This document shows, piece after piece, positions 39,080 through 51,092 of a stretch of 64,000 nucleotides of DNA (within the stretch, counting starts at the first letter, position 1; each line of letters begins with the position of its first letter). The stretch is from Sycobia sp. Sy_11. Lineage: Eukaryota > Arthropoda > Insecta > Hymenoptera > Epichrysomallidae. The position numbers and the translations under genes are program-made. The notes below the pieces were generated by a model. The model saw only the letters and a list, made by a program, of their open reading frames with translations, had not been told where the DNA came from and searched no databases. The DNA lies in assembly GCA_018907035.1 (NCBI GenBank), contig JACCIC010000124.1, forward strand, positions 1,530,501-1,594,500, read 5' to 3'.

Positions 39080-39804
39080 ATGAGAACAGACATGCGTACA
39101 ATGTATCGTTAAAATACGCCAGTAGTTGTTTCCACCGTTACTGCTCGCACCAGCCCATTAGGTCCAGGATGAATCTCCTTAACTTGCCCTAATAGTCGCT
39201 CTGTCGATGGGTATATATCATCACGAAGCAGAACCATTTGACGAACTTGAAAAATTTTCAGAATTTTCAAAATTTCCAAAACCGTTGAGAATTCTTCAAA
39301 TGTGAAACAGCATTTACCGAATTCCCGATGGAGGTGATGGTTCGTAGATTTGACTATTACTTCCCAGATTCGACCATAATGCGAGATAGTGGGAGGAACG
39401 AATTTCCAGAAAGTTGCTAGTATAAATGAAATATTCTTGTAAAAAATTCGATGCTGCAGAGAACAAATTCTTCAGTTCGGCATCAACTCCTTTAAAAATG
39501 CTGGAATTGTCACTGTATAACTGACTGCAAATACCTCTTCTACTGGTGAAACATCTGTATGCATATATAAACATAACTGACGTCCGATCGCTGACCAATT
39601 CCAAGTGAATAGCACGAGTCAAAGAACATACAAAAAGCGCAATATATCCCTTGTAAATCCTGCACCAACGTGAAGGGGCGAGAAGGCGTCACTCTAACTG
39701 CTCGCAAACTCTCCATAAGTTGGTGCGCGTAGCTCGGTTTTACGCGTTGACATTTCAGACAACTACGTATTCTTGTATTTACAAGACGCTTCATACCAAG
39801 AATC
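39080..39804 (-). pseudogene. BEL/Pao integrase and C-terminal region
   Basis: Minus strand, from 39804 downward. MKRLVNTRIRSCLKCQRVK carries the CxxC half of the integrase zinc finger. ESLRAVRVTPSRPFTLVQDL leads into the rve core. AIHLELVSDRTS and GICSQLYSDNSSIFKGVDAE hold two core positions (the second catalytic Asp is in YSDNS). A C-terminal block at about 39100-39230 (LRDDIYPSTERLLGQVKEI, then HPGPNGLVRAVTVE) is typical of BEL polyproteins. Several frameshifts are present. The other zinc-finger half (HGG) is at 43320 on, beyond an inserted LINE. See 43320-44113 for the upstream part. Confidence 0.88.
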
Positions 39805-39824
39805 CATACATATTAAATGTTAAT
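39805..39824. repeat. Target-site duplication, left copy (LINE-A 1a)
   Basis: CATACATATTAAATGTTAAT here and CATTAATATTACATGTTAAT at 43300-43319 agree at 17 of 20 positions and bracket LINE-A copy 1a. Joining the BEL flanks across them restores the order of integrase motifs. Confidence 0.7.
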
Positions 39825-42800
39825 ATGGAGACTATAGAGAGAGTTCAATCATTGGCAGCCACTTTGAGGAAAGCGTGCAATCTGCCATACCGAGGAGTAG
39901 GGTAGCTATTAAGAGGATTACCTGGTTGAACCCTGAACTAGATAGATTAAAGAGAGCTAGTAATCGAGACCGTCAAGTATTCCAGAGAGAGCGTGACCCC
40001 GTCATACGGGGACACCTCAAGGGGCTCGATAGAAGTTGATGACTGTAAAAGGTAACCAGAACCCTTGGGGCATGACTTACCGAATTCAAGTGGGTAAGCT
40101 GTCCATGAAGGCATGAAATGCATGAAATGCACGAGCAAAAAGATACGGGAACATGGCCAACATTCTTCCGCTCAGGGAAGCCAGGGAAGTCGATGTTGAA
40201 TTTAATCTTGCTGAGTTGGATCAGATCTTGGCCATGATGAAGCTGGGTAAATCTCCAGGCTCAGACAGCTTCGACTTGGCCATCATTCGAACAGCACTAC
40301 TGACCAGGATCAGATAGGAGCTGATCAATCTATACAACTCATGCTTGAGATATTCCGTTTTCCCCCACAAGTGGAATTGGTGGAGTTTGTGTGTAATCCA
40401 AAAGGGGAAAGACAAAGAGCTTGAGGACCCTGTGTCCTACAGACACATTTGTATATTGCCAATACTAGGCAAAGCCCTTCAAGTTCTAATACTGAACAGA
40501 CTAAACAGGATCATTGAACCACGATTATCTCCGAGACAATATGGCTTTAGGAGAGGACGATCCACTGAGGACGCCATAATTCAGTTGCATAGTTCTGTGA
40601 GTGAATCGTGCAGAAAATATGTTGTAGTAATCTTCTGGGACAGAAAATGCGCCTTCGACAACGGATGGTAGCCCGCTGTACTTACAGCATTGAAAAGTAA
40701 AGCGTGTCCCAGGGGTCTCTATATGTTGATAAGAGATTACCTGACGCACTAGCAGTGATAGCAAGCAAACTCCCCATCATGCTAGAGCAGAACTGTATAC
40801 AAACTGTCCGGCGTGAAAATACCAACTGTTTACGTCCATGTTCGTGTGCCGGGGTAACGTATCCCTCATTTTTAGTCGATAGAGCATGTATGGGTGATGC
40901 GGCTAAAATACAGCAATGGTCTTTCAGGATAGGATCAAACGAGCTTTTAACCTAACGAGAAATTGGTGCTTACTTCCTAATTACTGTAAACCTGTTACAA
41001 GTGGTTCAGCGACCACTGATAGTCTAATCGATGGAACGTTCTACTTTAATGGACCGGGGACTCGCCTTCATCGACCGGTCAAGAGAAGGAACTAGTCTAT
41101 AAAAAACCCCCCTAATCCTTAGTCAGAGGCATGTGCGATAGGGGATGCATGGTCCCGGGATCGAAGATGGGAGACCCTACGTAGGAAGACCCTAAGTAGG
41201 AAGCCCAAAGATGGGCAAGGAGTGCAGAGAGGGAGCCAAATAAAATGGACACAAGCAAAAGGACTGCGCTAATTAGGCTATCGAAAACTAGTGGCCCTAA
41301 GACAATGCTAATTTACCCAGGCAGCAGGCAAAACTATGCCACTGACCAGTGACAGGAACAAAAATGCTAGTCCCTCTTGAAGCCTAAACAAGGGAGGCAG
41401 TTGCCAGGAGCAACAGAAAAAGCACGAATGCAGCACCACACCCGAAAGAGCAAGACACAGTACCCGTCAAACATACCAGGGGCTGTTTAGAAGTCCCAGT
41501 CAAGGCTGCGGACATCTATGAAACAATAAAAGCAGTTCTCAAAACATCTGAGGATCCAGACTCGAGGGAGGAGAGGCTGAGAAGCCTAAAAGAGTTAATG
41601 GTGGTCATCTCGGGGGTGTCCATTAGATGTACTCGTGCGGAGGTTAGGTCGGAGGCCTTGCATGAGTTTGCTGCGAAAACAGTAACAACGCCGCAGATAT
41701 ATGCATCTGCGGCAGCAAAGTCAACTGAAGTGACAAAGAACAAAGAAGGCAAGTTGGTTGCTCCAAAAGCCCAATTAGCCAAAGCCACATTTAGACCGTC
41801 ACCAAAAGTGGTCTTTCTTAAGCCGAGGGACGTGGAGAAAATCTCTTCCACTACATAGGCAAAGGAAGTCCTCCAAGAGACTTTTTACCCGAGGCAGGCA
41901 ATGGTACAGATAAGAAACCTAAGAGAGGCCAGAAGGGGTCTACTAGTGGAAACAGCTACTGAGTAGGGAGAGTGGACACACCAGAGCACGTTCTGGCCGT
42001 CTGTCCCAAATACAAGGAAGTTAGGATCAGGTTTCAAAGAGAAAACAATAGCTCTATTGAGGTACGAGCTCTATTGAGCCAAGTAATGTATAAATCGCTT
42101 GAAAAACTAGTTAAGGAACTCCTCCAAACCTAAGAGTCAATAGAGGCAATTGAAAATCTGCTAGAAGCAGAGGCAACAGAGGAACTTGAATAGGTAGGTA
42201 GGGATCTAACAGTTGGAAAAGGTAATATATTAAAACTCTTATCATGTACTCTGGTAAATATATACAACGGCAAAATATATACTGGCAATAATATACACTG
42301 GCATAATATGTACATTGACAACTATATACATTGGCAAATAAAATATAAGATTTATTTATTCCTATAAGTAGACCGGCTCTATACACCGGCCTACAAACTA
42401 GCATTGAAGAAACCAGAATCTAAACAAACCAGCCTTTCAACTGGTTAGGAATCTAGTCTGAAAATACATGGTGCAATAAACAGTCGTTTGGAATCCACTA
42501 TAAACTGTAGTTACATAACAGTCGCAATGATGTAAAGATCTACACCATATAAAAAAGATCAGCAATAATGAAAAGTTTTGGAGTACAACCGGCCGATAAA
42601 GTTAAAGCTAGGTGCGGCCGGAATATTTATGTTTAACAAAGCATAACTGAGCGACCTTCATTTGTTTTTGTTTCCAAACCGTAAAAATGCAACTGAGGAC
42701 CAACGTCGTGCCGCGAGAGAGATATCGGAAAGAAATCTCGATGACTGGTAGGGGATAACTCAATAAAAGGTAGGCTGACACATTCTTATATACCTAGTGT

Positions 42801-43299
42801 CAGAGATAAGATCGGAGCAGATTGGATCAGGCCGTCGCTATGGCTAATCCAATTCCTCACTGGGCATGGAGACTTCGGATCATATTTCTCTCGCTTTCAT
42901 CTGAGAGAGAGCGATACATGCTCATGTGGGGAGGCCAATACACCAGAGTACGTCTTGGCCGTCTATCCAAAGTACGATAAAATTAGGATCAGATTCCAAA
43001 GGGACAGTAACACCTTTATTGACGTGCGAGCTCTATTGAACAAAGCAACTTATGCAGCGCTTGAAAAACTAGTTCAGGAACTTCTCCAGACCAAGCAATC
43101 AAAAGAAGCAATCGAAAATCTACTGGTAGCAGAGAGAATAGAAGAACCTGGATAGGTAGATAGGGATCTGACAGTTGGATTTTCCGGATTATTACAAATT
43201 TACAAAACTATCATATCCATATCAAAATATCTATTTTAAGACAAAAAATTTATATTTATTTCCTAAATAATATCAAGACAAAATCTAAGGTAAAACACA
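39825..43299 (+). mobile_element. LINE-A (R1-type) copy 1a, 5'-truncated, inserted in the BEL integrase
   Basis: It begins at a position equivalent to 51921 of the full-length copy (ATGGAGACTATAGAGAGAGT). It keeps the linker and RT fingers (about 40345-40671: EDPVSYRHICILPILGKALQ, then QYGFRRGRSTEDAIIQL). An internal deletion joins GATTACCTGA to CGCACTAGCAGTGATAGC near 40737, removing the RT palm. Copy 1b interrupts it at about 40816-42674. It resumes with the C-terminal region (42680-43155), including the CSCGEANTPE zinc motif and the final coiled stretch. Its 3' UTR is short and different from that of the full-length copy. Dead. Confidence 0.85.
40816..42674 (+). mobile_element. LINE-A copy 1b, internally deleted, nested in copy 1a
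   Basis: It starts with the same 5' end as the full-length element (AAAATACCAACTGTTTACGT), carries the 5' UTR, and has the first part of ORF1 (about 41490-41960; VISGVSIRCTRAEVRSEALH). A deletion of roughly 3.5 kb near 41966 fuses this to the ORF2 C-terminus (TPEHVLAVCPKYKEVRIRFQ) and the 3' UTR. Flanking strings CAAACTGT (40800-40807) and CAAACCGT (42675-42682) are a weak target duplication. ORF1 contains a stop near 41857. The 3' UTR holds several small hairpins (see 54319 on). Confidence 0.8.
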
Positions 43300-43319
43300 C
43301 ATTAATATTACATGTTAAT

Positions 43320-44113
43320 GTAGATCCACCATGGAGCGCTGTACAATGTGCGTAATTAACAGAAAGTCTACTTTCTTTAAGTTCAGTTTTTGTTATTATT
43401 GAATGGACCTTTGATAAAACCTGAGCCGTAAGACTACTATTTAATGAGGGCAAGCCATCTGTACACCTTGGTAGATTATTGAAGGGTTGCAAACACTAAC
43501 TAACGACACGTATCAGTCGCGTTAAAGTAGACAAAGTTCTTCAAATTTCTGGTTCAGAAGATCTTACTTGAGCGTGAGTAACGCACACAGATGGTATTAG
43601 TTGAGGCCAATTTTTTTTTGTTAAAGAAAGCCACGGGAGCCCACCCCACCACAACGTAAATTCGCGGAGCTTGGCTAGGTTGATACCGCGTGTAGCAAGA
43701 TCGACAGGGTTCGACTTTATTAGAACATAGGACCGTGTTATCGATGACAAGTCTGTCTGTATCAGCGAAACACGATTTGCCACAAACGTTTTCCATTGTC
43801 GTCGATGCTTATTCAATGAATTTAAAACAATTTGAATGTAGACCGACATAAACATCGGTACCTCTTTTACAAAATTCAACTGATGCAAATAAAATAAAAG
43901 TTTGACCAAAAGGACCGCACCGCACAATTCTAGATTGGGCACACTGATTGTTTTGATAGCTGCAACCTTCGTCTTTACAGCGAAGAAAAAGACATGATAT
44001 TTACCATTACGTAAACATAGGGCGGCTTCATAAGCACGTATAGACACGTCAGAGAAGCCAAATAATTGATATGAAATATTGGAAGTCGTGCCTAACCATC
44101 TACTGATTGACAA
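43320..44113 (-). pseudogene. BEL/Pao RNase H region and first half of the integrase zinc finger
   Basis: On the minus strand the frame 43541-44113 reads through a BEL-type segment. FGFSDVSIRAYEAALCLR is followed by KTKVAAIKTISVPNLELCGA, then WKTFVANRVSLIQ, NPVDLATRGI and a tryptophan-rich LWWGGLPWL block. This order is diagnostic of BEL/Pao polyproteins between reverse transcriptase and integrase. A further piece (about 43320-43430) has HCTALHGGSTLT, the HxxxxH-type half of the integrase zinc finger. The partner CxxC is at about 39760, 3.5 kb away, because LINE-A copy 1a inserted between them. I see no protease or reverse transcriptase upstream of 44113. Confidence 0.88.
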
Positions 44114-47084
44114 AGTGTGTAACTTTTCTAATGAATCCTAATAATCAAACCACCTTTTTTATACCATTGGGTAGGCACATATCCCAATTAACTTTCAGTA
44201 TCCAAAGATCTTGCATCAAGATTTTTGCGATTATTGTAAGAGGATTAGTTGTTAGAGGATATTACAGGATTACAGGATTATTGTTACATATACTACATGT
44301 ACAATTTTTATGCTTCTCTTTAGGTAACTCAGTTGCACACATTCAACTATATAGATATATTACATTAAACCCCATTACTCACTCTTAACATTTATATGTT
44401 ATTTATGTTTCTGGTTTGTTTTATAATTACATTGTATTGTACCTATTTTTGTTTATTTATATATTAACTAATATATCTTTATCTTTATGTAACGTATAAT
44501 TTATTTACTTATTTTAGCTTTTTTTACATTCTTACATTTTCGATTTATAATTATATTGTACATTTCTAATATTTGTATTAATATTTATATGGTTTACAAT
44601 AAAATTGTATTGGATAGTATTCGATATTTAGCAGTATAACAAGTTAACAATTTACATTGTGTAGTATTCAGTTGTATTTCACTATTTAATATTGTACTCT
44701 ATGTACCGTTACAAGTTATTTGTTATCTTGATGTGTTCACCTTTTTACCAAATAAAATTAATATATGTAAACAGTCTCCCGTATGGTATTTTTTATGATT
44801 ATCTCATTTGCGCACAATGAAATATCACATTTCACGGCATTTGCCCGTGCGTTTAGGGAAACGTACAAAACCCAAACGATCTCGAGATGTGTACTTCGCA
44901 TTTCCATATTCTCATTATCGCATCAATTCTCGATTGCACAATGTGCTTATTTAACATTTCGTTCGATCAACCTCTCGTTTGAATATTAATCAACTCGATC
45001 TCCGAAAGCCGCATAGCTTGCATCACTATTGGACGCTTGAGCTATGTTGGAGCCTTGGTGGAAACTAAAGAAAGAAAAACTGAGAAACTCGATGGAGCTA
45101 ATGAACCTTTTTAAAGATTGGTGATTAAACCCCAAATAGAAACTAAGATTCTAAGGACGCTATAAAAATGTTTAAAATCAAAGAAATAATATAACAAATC
45201 AATTGCCAATAAGTATTGTGACCGGACTCTCACAAATTCGTACGGCAGGCTTGGTTTATATAAGATGTAACCTTTCGTCCCTGGTGTGAACTACTTCGTA
45301 TTCCGGTTCTACCTACCTTGGCACCTGATCGTTCAATCCAACGTCAGGCTCTTTTCACTACACCAGTTACGAAATATCCTTCTTCGCGTTTTGACTTGCA
45401 GAAGCGGTGCTCCGGTTCAGCTCACTTAGGTACCTGACCGCTCAACCCGCCATCAGGCTCGCTCGTGCAAGTTTCTTTCAATTGTCCGGTGGTATTTATA
45501 CCATAGGTTTGGCCTACGCTCAGCCCACATAGACCCTTGATCGCTCAGCCCGCCATCAGGTACCCACAGTATAAATACTTAGTTAAATTCAATTCTAACT
45601 CTCGCTCAACCCGCCAGAATTTTGAATTGAGTTATTATTAAATAATAGTATTATTAAATAATACATCAAATTTTTAGAATCAAGAATGAGAATTTAATTC
45701 TATTGTCGAGCTAGGTTTCTTTTGTATTTTCATTTAAATTGAACCCTTCTTTCAATTGACAAAATAATTATTTATAACAAAAATATATAAATATAACATC
45801 AAAAAAAAAAAAAAAAATACAAAAATTTAAATTATAAGAAATAACAAAGTTAAAACGTTCATTACTGCGCTGCTGCGCCTTACCCCTTTGCTCTCAATGT
45901 AAGGGTAGTTTGCTCGCCATGGTTCGCTGTAATAAAATTTTAATTTAAGTAAATTATAAATTTATTATTACATAGAATAGAACTTATATGTTTAAATATT
46001 TAGCCCCGCAGGGCTTCACAAGAATATTTAAATTAATTATTAAATCTAATTTATTAGATTTTTTTCATCGCGTTTTCGGATCTCACGCTGAGTGTTGCAA
46101 GAACGTGCCATCCACTATCCCGCCGACGACAGGTTCCCCCTCAACTAACCGGTTTCGAGCCCACCGGTACACTGAATTGTACAACAAATGCATCACTATT
46201 TAAGTTTTGAGAGAGAGAACGGCCCCCACTCTGCGACCGTTCGCCTGTCACCGTTCCGCACCATGAAGCTCGCGGTGTTTTCCCCTTATCGCGCCACGGT
46301 GTAGTACTTTCGGCAATCCCCCCACGCCACACTCGCTGCACCGTCTACTGCACACGGAGCTCGTGTTGGCCGTAGAGAGAGGACGTTTGTGCGAGTGTCT
46401 TCGGGTGCGCTCGGCTTCTCTTTCTCTCTCTAATCTTTTTGCGTTTCCGCGCGATTCTTCTCGCGCGGTCGATGAAATTATAGGAATTATAAATTGTATT
46501 ATAATACAATATATAATTCCATTACTTTACGCAATTTATTATTATATAACAATTATTATTCTTCATATTTTACAATTTATTATTATTTATTAATTAATAA
46601 ATATGGGCGAGCTTATGACTCGTCACAAAGATATATTATTATTGGTGGAACTACGTACATAAGTATAGAAATCGCTTGTATTATGCATTATATAAACTAC
46701 ATAATATAGCTATTCGGTAATTTTAGAATAATTCTAAATAAATATAAAAGTTAAATATTTAAATAAATATATAAATAAATATTTAAATAAATGAGATAAA
46801 AGTTATCTATTTGATCTTTAAATAATAAAATATTTATCAACGAAATATTATATATTCTAAATTCAATTAATTCTACAATCATAAAGCCAATACAAAAAAA
46901 AATATTTAACTTTTTCTATTCTAATCCGTTAGAACTAATTAATTCTAATTTTACAACTAATTAAAATATTCTAATTGATACTAAATATTGATTTGTTTGC
47001 TCACATGCTCGCACCTTCTTCACCCGGGGCATCTAAAATTGTTAATATGAAATTTTTCTAATGCTTTACAAGCCATTATGACTA
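44114..47084. other. AT-rich DNA with a hairpin cluster and a CpG-rich patch
   Basis: If the BEL element once extended to a 5' LTR near 47.1 kb, its gag, protease and RT should lie here, but I recognise none of them. 45240-45640 holds four related hairpin motifs (separate entry). A homopolymer A run lies at about 45798-45817. 46070-46480 is CpG-rich without recognisable coding. Confidence 0.5.
45324..45620. repeat. Array of related short hairpins
   Basis: Motifs CCTGATCGTTCAATCCAACG+TCAGG (45324-45348), CCTGACCGCTCAACCCGCCA+TCAGG (45433-45457) and CCCTTGATCGCTCAGCCCGC+CATCAGG (45534-45560) each pair CCTGA-type with TCAGG-type ends around a similar loop. CTCGCTCAACCCGCC (45601 on) is a fourth, without its left arm. 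A fifth relative, at 36863-36889, has CCTTGGT paired with ACCAGG, a compensated change. Confidence 0.65.
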
Positions 47085-47172
47085 ATATTATGTATACTAA
47101 ATATAAGTTTCACGATATGCAAATACATATAATACTATACACATACGTACATGCATACATGGGGAACTATTT

Positions 47173-47204
<32 letters not shown>

Positions 47205-47205
47205 T
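47085..47205 (-). mobile_element. Possible BEL 5' LTR piece with (GT)n run
   Basis: It resembles 38785-38895: TTCACGATATGCAAATACAT, then ACTATACACAT and a GT microsatellite in the same order and orientation. It lies on the upstream side of the BEL pol pieces. Only about 100 bp align, so shared low complexity is an alternative. Confidence 0.3.
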
Positions 47206-47512
47206 TGAGAGAGGTAAAAATGGTTATTACGCATTCCAGACAAAGATATTTTTGTCTGGATATGTCGAACTTGGAAGCGGGATCATTGTCACCACTAACC
47301 GTACCGATTAACAACACCACTCTATCGCAATACATCATTCACGGAAACCGCCAATTAAAGCATTACTTCGTAGATGATGAAAGACGCCTTTATAGGCCTA
47401 CTTATCTTCTTCATTACTTATCTTATTCTTTTTAGCTAAGGTCTAGCTTTTATACACTACTATAGCCCCATCATTAATCGTTCTGATGTTCATCAGTTTT
47501 ACGACTACAATT

Positions 47513-49523
47513 TTAGCGAAAGTGCTCTCCATATCCCATCCTTGCAGTGATTTTAACATGCAACAGAGGATCTCTCCATTGGGCCTGGAATTGCTCCCTT
47601 TCTGTTTCAAACCTTGGACAGTGAAGTAGAGAGTGTTCCACGTCTTCGTCTGTACCAGGGCATGCTGGGTACTTCACGCTATCATATACATGAATACAAT
47701 GTAAGTAGTTGCGAAAGCAGACGTGTCCAGCACCTGAGTAAAATGATAATATTCGATTCTGTGTTGCTGATAAACCCACTCTCCTTATCTGTATCCCATC
47801 TTTGTTGCCAGTCTTCTATAGTCTGACCTGACCATTTTTACAGTCACTTTTGACAGCTTCTATTCGATTTGGAGGATGATTTTCTTTACTATACAATATA
47901 TATAGCTTTTCATCACCAATATAACCATGGGAGGTATTCCAATAATTATTGCCAGTGCTATATTTTATACAGTGCGATATGCACAAGCCACTCTAAGTCG
48001 TGCTATATGGCTAGGAAGCACGCAGACAGCACCATAACTGTTATTTGCCATAATGGCATACGCCCATATTGGGGCTCCATATAGTATTACTGAATTCACT
48101 ACTGATAAAAGCAGAGCCCGTCGTGATTCTTTAGGCCCTCCTATATTGGACATAATGCCAGCAAGTACTCTAGCGATCTTTGTCGCTTTTAGTCCTGTGT
48201 TCAAAAGGTGTTCCTTGAACGACAAGTTGGCGTCGACGGTGATACCCAGGTACTTGATTTGACTTTTTGACTATATCCTAGTACCTTCTACCGTAAACTT
48301 CCCGCACAAGCTCTTTTTGGTTCGAGCGATAAGTACTGCCTCGGTTTTCTCTACTGCCAGTTCTAAATCATGTATTCTTAGCCACTTAACCTCACTAAGG
48401 CTCTTATCTACGACAACCAAGTCTATGTCGTCAGCAATGCTATCATTGTTTCTCCATTTGGAATTGGCTGCCTTAGCCAGCTGACGTATATATTCCAAAG
48501 TAGAGGTTCTATTACCGAAATGCTCCAGGGAAGAACAGTTGGCCCGAATGAGGAGATTATTGTCGAAACTGAAATCTATTTTAAAGCAAAGAATAAATCC
48601 TTTTATAAAGATGGTATAGAAAAGTTGAAAAGGCATTGGAATGATTTTATCACTCTAAAAGGAGATTATGTTGATGAATAAAAATGATTTTTGAAGAAAA
48701 AAGTTGTTTTCGTTGTTACTTTGGACTTATTGAACAAGGTGTTAGATAACTGGAGATAACCTTCCAGAGATATAGCGATACCCCAAGGTGTTCCAGAGAC
48801 ATCATAATATCTAACCATCTTGCTGAATTAAACGCATGTCGAATATCCAAGGCAAATATCACACATTCTCTTAGTACAGCTGGTACCTTGCAATACATTG
48901 CGAGCTATGTCCACTACTCAATAGCGTCAATAGTCGAGCAACCTTTGCGGAAACCATTTATTTTAGAATATAATTCTTTCAAAAATTTTGCCAACGATAT
49001 CAAGCATGTAGAGAGATCTATAAGATGATGAACCATTCGGCGGCTTATTCCCTTTAGCCAGAAGAACCAATCTTTGTGCCTTCTACTGCATTTGGAAACT
49101 TTTTTCCTGAAGACAAAAACTAAAAACGTCTTCAAAAATATTCGGTAGGTTTAGTGTAGCCGTAAATGTAGCCCGTGTAAATGTAGCCCTATTCATCTCG
49201 TCTCTCCTCACATCTGGCGCTATTTTTACATCCTCCGCTCTTTTAAAATGAAGTGCTGATAGGTCTTTCTTGGTCTTTTAGGAACATCGAGTGAACCACT
49301 GGTATAAGAAAGGTTGGATTGGATAGTATATTATGGTTCAGGGGTTTGATCTTGCGCATTTCCGCTTTATACAGTATACCCAATTGATCATGTTCCCCCA
49401 TTTTTTTAATATATTGAAGACGGAACTTTACTGTTGGTAAGCACTGCTAGTGTATTCATTGCATACATTCCAGTTCAAACCTTCTCCCATTAATCTAGGA
49501 TCTAGGAATGTCCAGTCGACTAT
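47513..49523 (-). pseudogene. LINE-M (R1-type), 3' half: endonuclease end, RT and C-terminal zinc motif
   Basis: Minus-strand order: end of the endonuclease (SSSIVDWTFLDPRL near 49500, then WNVCNEYTSS), RT fingers (about 49000-49110, AKGNKPPNGSSSYRSLYMLD), INGFRKGCSTIDAIE (48914 on), a palm piece (48716-48898, FALDIRHAFNSARW), and 48271-48540 with the catalytic region decayed to SIADDIDLVVV (Ser-Ile-Ala before the DD). A thumb piece follows (47965-48225), then the C-terminal zinc motif (47513-47779, CPGTDEDVEHSLLHC). Many frameshifts are present. A mariner fragment interrupts RT at about 48545-48715. The upstream half lies at 55082-56136, separated by LINE-A insertions at 49524-55081. Confidence 0.87.
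48550..48700 (+). pseudogene. Mariner transposase C-terminal fragment inside LINE-M
   Basis: The plus-strand frame gives AKNKSFYKDGIEKLKRHWND followed by FITLKGDYVDE, the typical mariner C-terminus, then a T-rich stretch as in mariner 3' ends. It sits within the RT of LINE-M in opposite orientation. No TIR pair was found, so it arrived truncated or was later deleted. Confidence 0.72.
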
Positions 49524-49541
49524 TGATGAACTAGCTACCGG
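49524..49541. repeat. Target-site duplication, left copy (full-length LINE-A)
   Basis: TGATGAACTAGCTACCGG here and TGATGAACTAGCTACTGG at 54718-54735 agree at 17 of 18 positions and bracket the LINE-A element. Confidence 0.85.
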
Positions 49542-50028
49542 TGCTAAAATACCAACTGTTTACGTCCACGTTCGTGTGCCGGGGTAACGTATCCCTCATC
49601 TTTAGTGAATGGAGCACGTATGGGGGATGCGGCTAAAATACAGCAATGGTCTCTCAGGATAGGATCAAACGAGCTTTTGACCTAACGGGCTTGGTGCATC
49701 CAGAAGTTACCGATGCTGGGAGTGGGAAATTGGCGCTTGCTTCCTAATTACTGCAAACTCGTTACAAGTGGTTCAACGACCACAGACAGTCAAATCTTTG
49801 GAACGTTCTGCTTTAATGGGCCGGGGGCTTGGCTTTATCGTCCAGCCGAGAGAAGGAGCTACTCTATAAAAACCCCCCTAATCCTAAAAAGTCGAAGAGA
49901 AGGATGACAGCCCCTCCTCAGGGCAGAATCAGGAAAAGCCCAGCGAAGTACAGGAAGTAAGCTCTGCTCAAAACAGCAACAACCATAGCACAGTACTTCC
50001 CAAGGGCAGTCCATCCAATAAAGCTACC

Positions 50029-51092
50029 ATGGACTGCCTAGAGGTCCCAGCACATAGTGCGGACCTCTATGAAAAGATAAAAGCGGTCCTCAAAATATCG
50101 GAAGACCCAGAGCTGAGGAAGGAGGGGCTAAAGAGCCTCAAGGAACTAATGGTCATTTCTGAAATGGCCATCACATGTGCTCGGGCGGAGGCTAGGTCGG
50201 AGGCCTTGTACGAGCAAGCGGCAAAAGAAACAGTGAAGGGGCCACAGACCTATGCAGCTGTAGTCTCCAATGATACTGACAAACAAAGGAAACTGGTCGC
50301 CCCGAAGGCTCAGGTTGCTAAAGCTATGATAAAACCACCGCCGAAGGTGGTCTTATTAAAGCCTAGAGATGTGGAAAAGATCTCCACAACAGGAAGGGAA
50401 AAGGAAGTCTTGTAAAAGACTTTCAACCCTAGACAATCGAAGGTCCAGATCAAGAATCTGAGGGAGACAAGGAAGGATCTTTTGGTGGAAACAGCAACCG
50501 AAACGGGGTTGGAGAAAATAAAAGCCTCAAAATGTCTGATGGAACTTTTTGAGATAGAGGCCCTAACAAGGAACAAGCCGAGGCTCATCATCTACGATGT
50601 TCCCAAGGCCATGTTGCCAGATGAGGTGACCTCGTCAGTTTTCGACCAAAACGAGGCACTGGCCTCTACAACCGAAGAATCCTCTGAATTCTTCAATCAC
50701 CGCTTCAAAACGAGCAAGAGGAGCGAATCAGTAACTAACTGGGTGGTGGAAGTTACCCCGAACATTCGGGGTAAACTCCTACAAAGGAAAAGGATATACA
50801 TAGAGTGGTTATCTTGCCGCGTGCAAGATTACTTCCGAGCCACTAGATGCTATAAGTGCCAAAGCTACGGGCACGTAGCCAAGCACTGCAAAAGAGATCA
50901 ATGCTGCTTCCACTGCAGTCAGGGGGGACATGGCAGCAAAGAATGCAAAAACAAATGCAAGATGCGGCGCCAAAATGTGTCAATTGTAAAAAGGCGAAAA
51001 AGGCGCATAACCATGGCTCAGTGGACAATAAGTGTCCTGTGTGCAAAGCTGCTATGAAAAGATTAGTTAACTCCACGGACTCTGGTCAGTAA
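50029..51092 (+). pseudogene. LINE-A ORF1 (gag-like nucleic-acid-binding protein)
   Basis: ORF1 proteins coat the LINE RNA. One frame runs from ATG 50029 with a single TAA at 50413-50415 and then continues in phase to about 50950; copy 1b has CAA at the matching codon, so this is a point nonsense. Central region: RLIIYDVPKAM, then WVVEVTPNIRGKLLQRKRIY, a typical R1-type gag core. Two CCHC zinc knuckles follow, CYKCQSYGHVAKHC and CFHCSQGGHGSKEC. A frameshift near 50950 moves the third Cys-rich motif (CVNCKKAKKAHNHG, then NKCPVC) to another frame. ORF1 ends at TAA 51090-51092, overlapping an ATG (TAATG). Confidence 0.88.
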
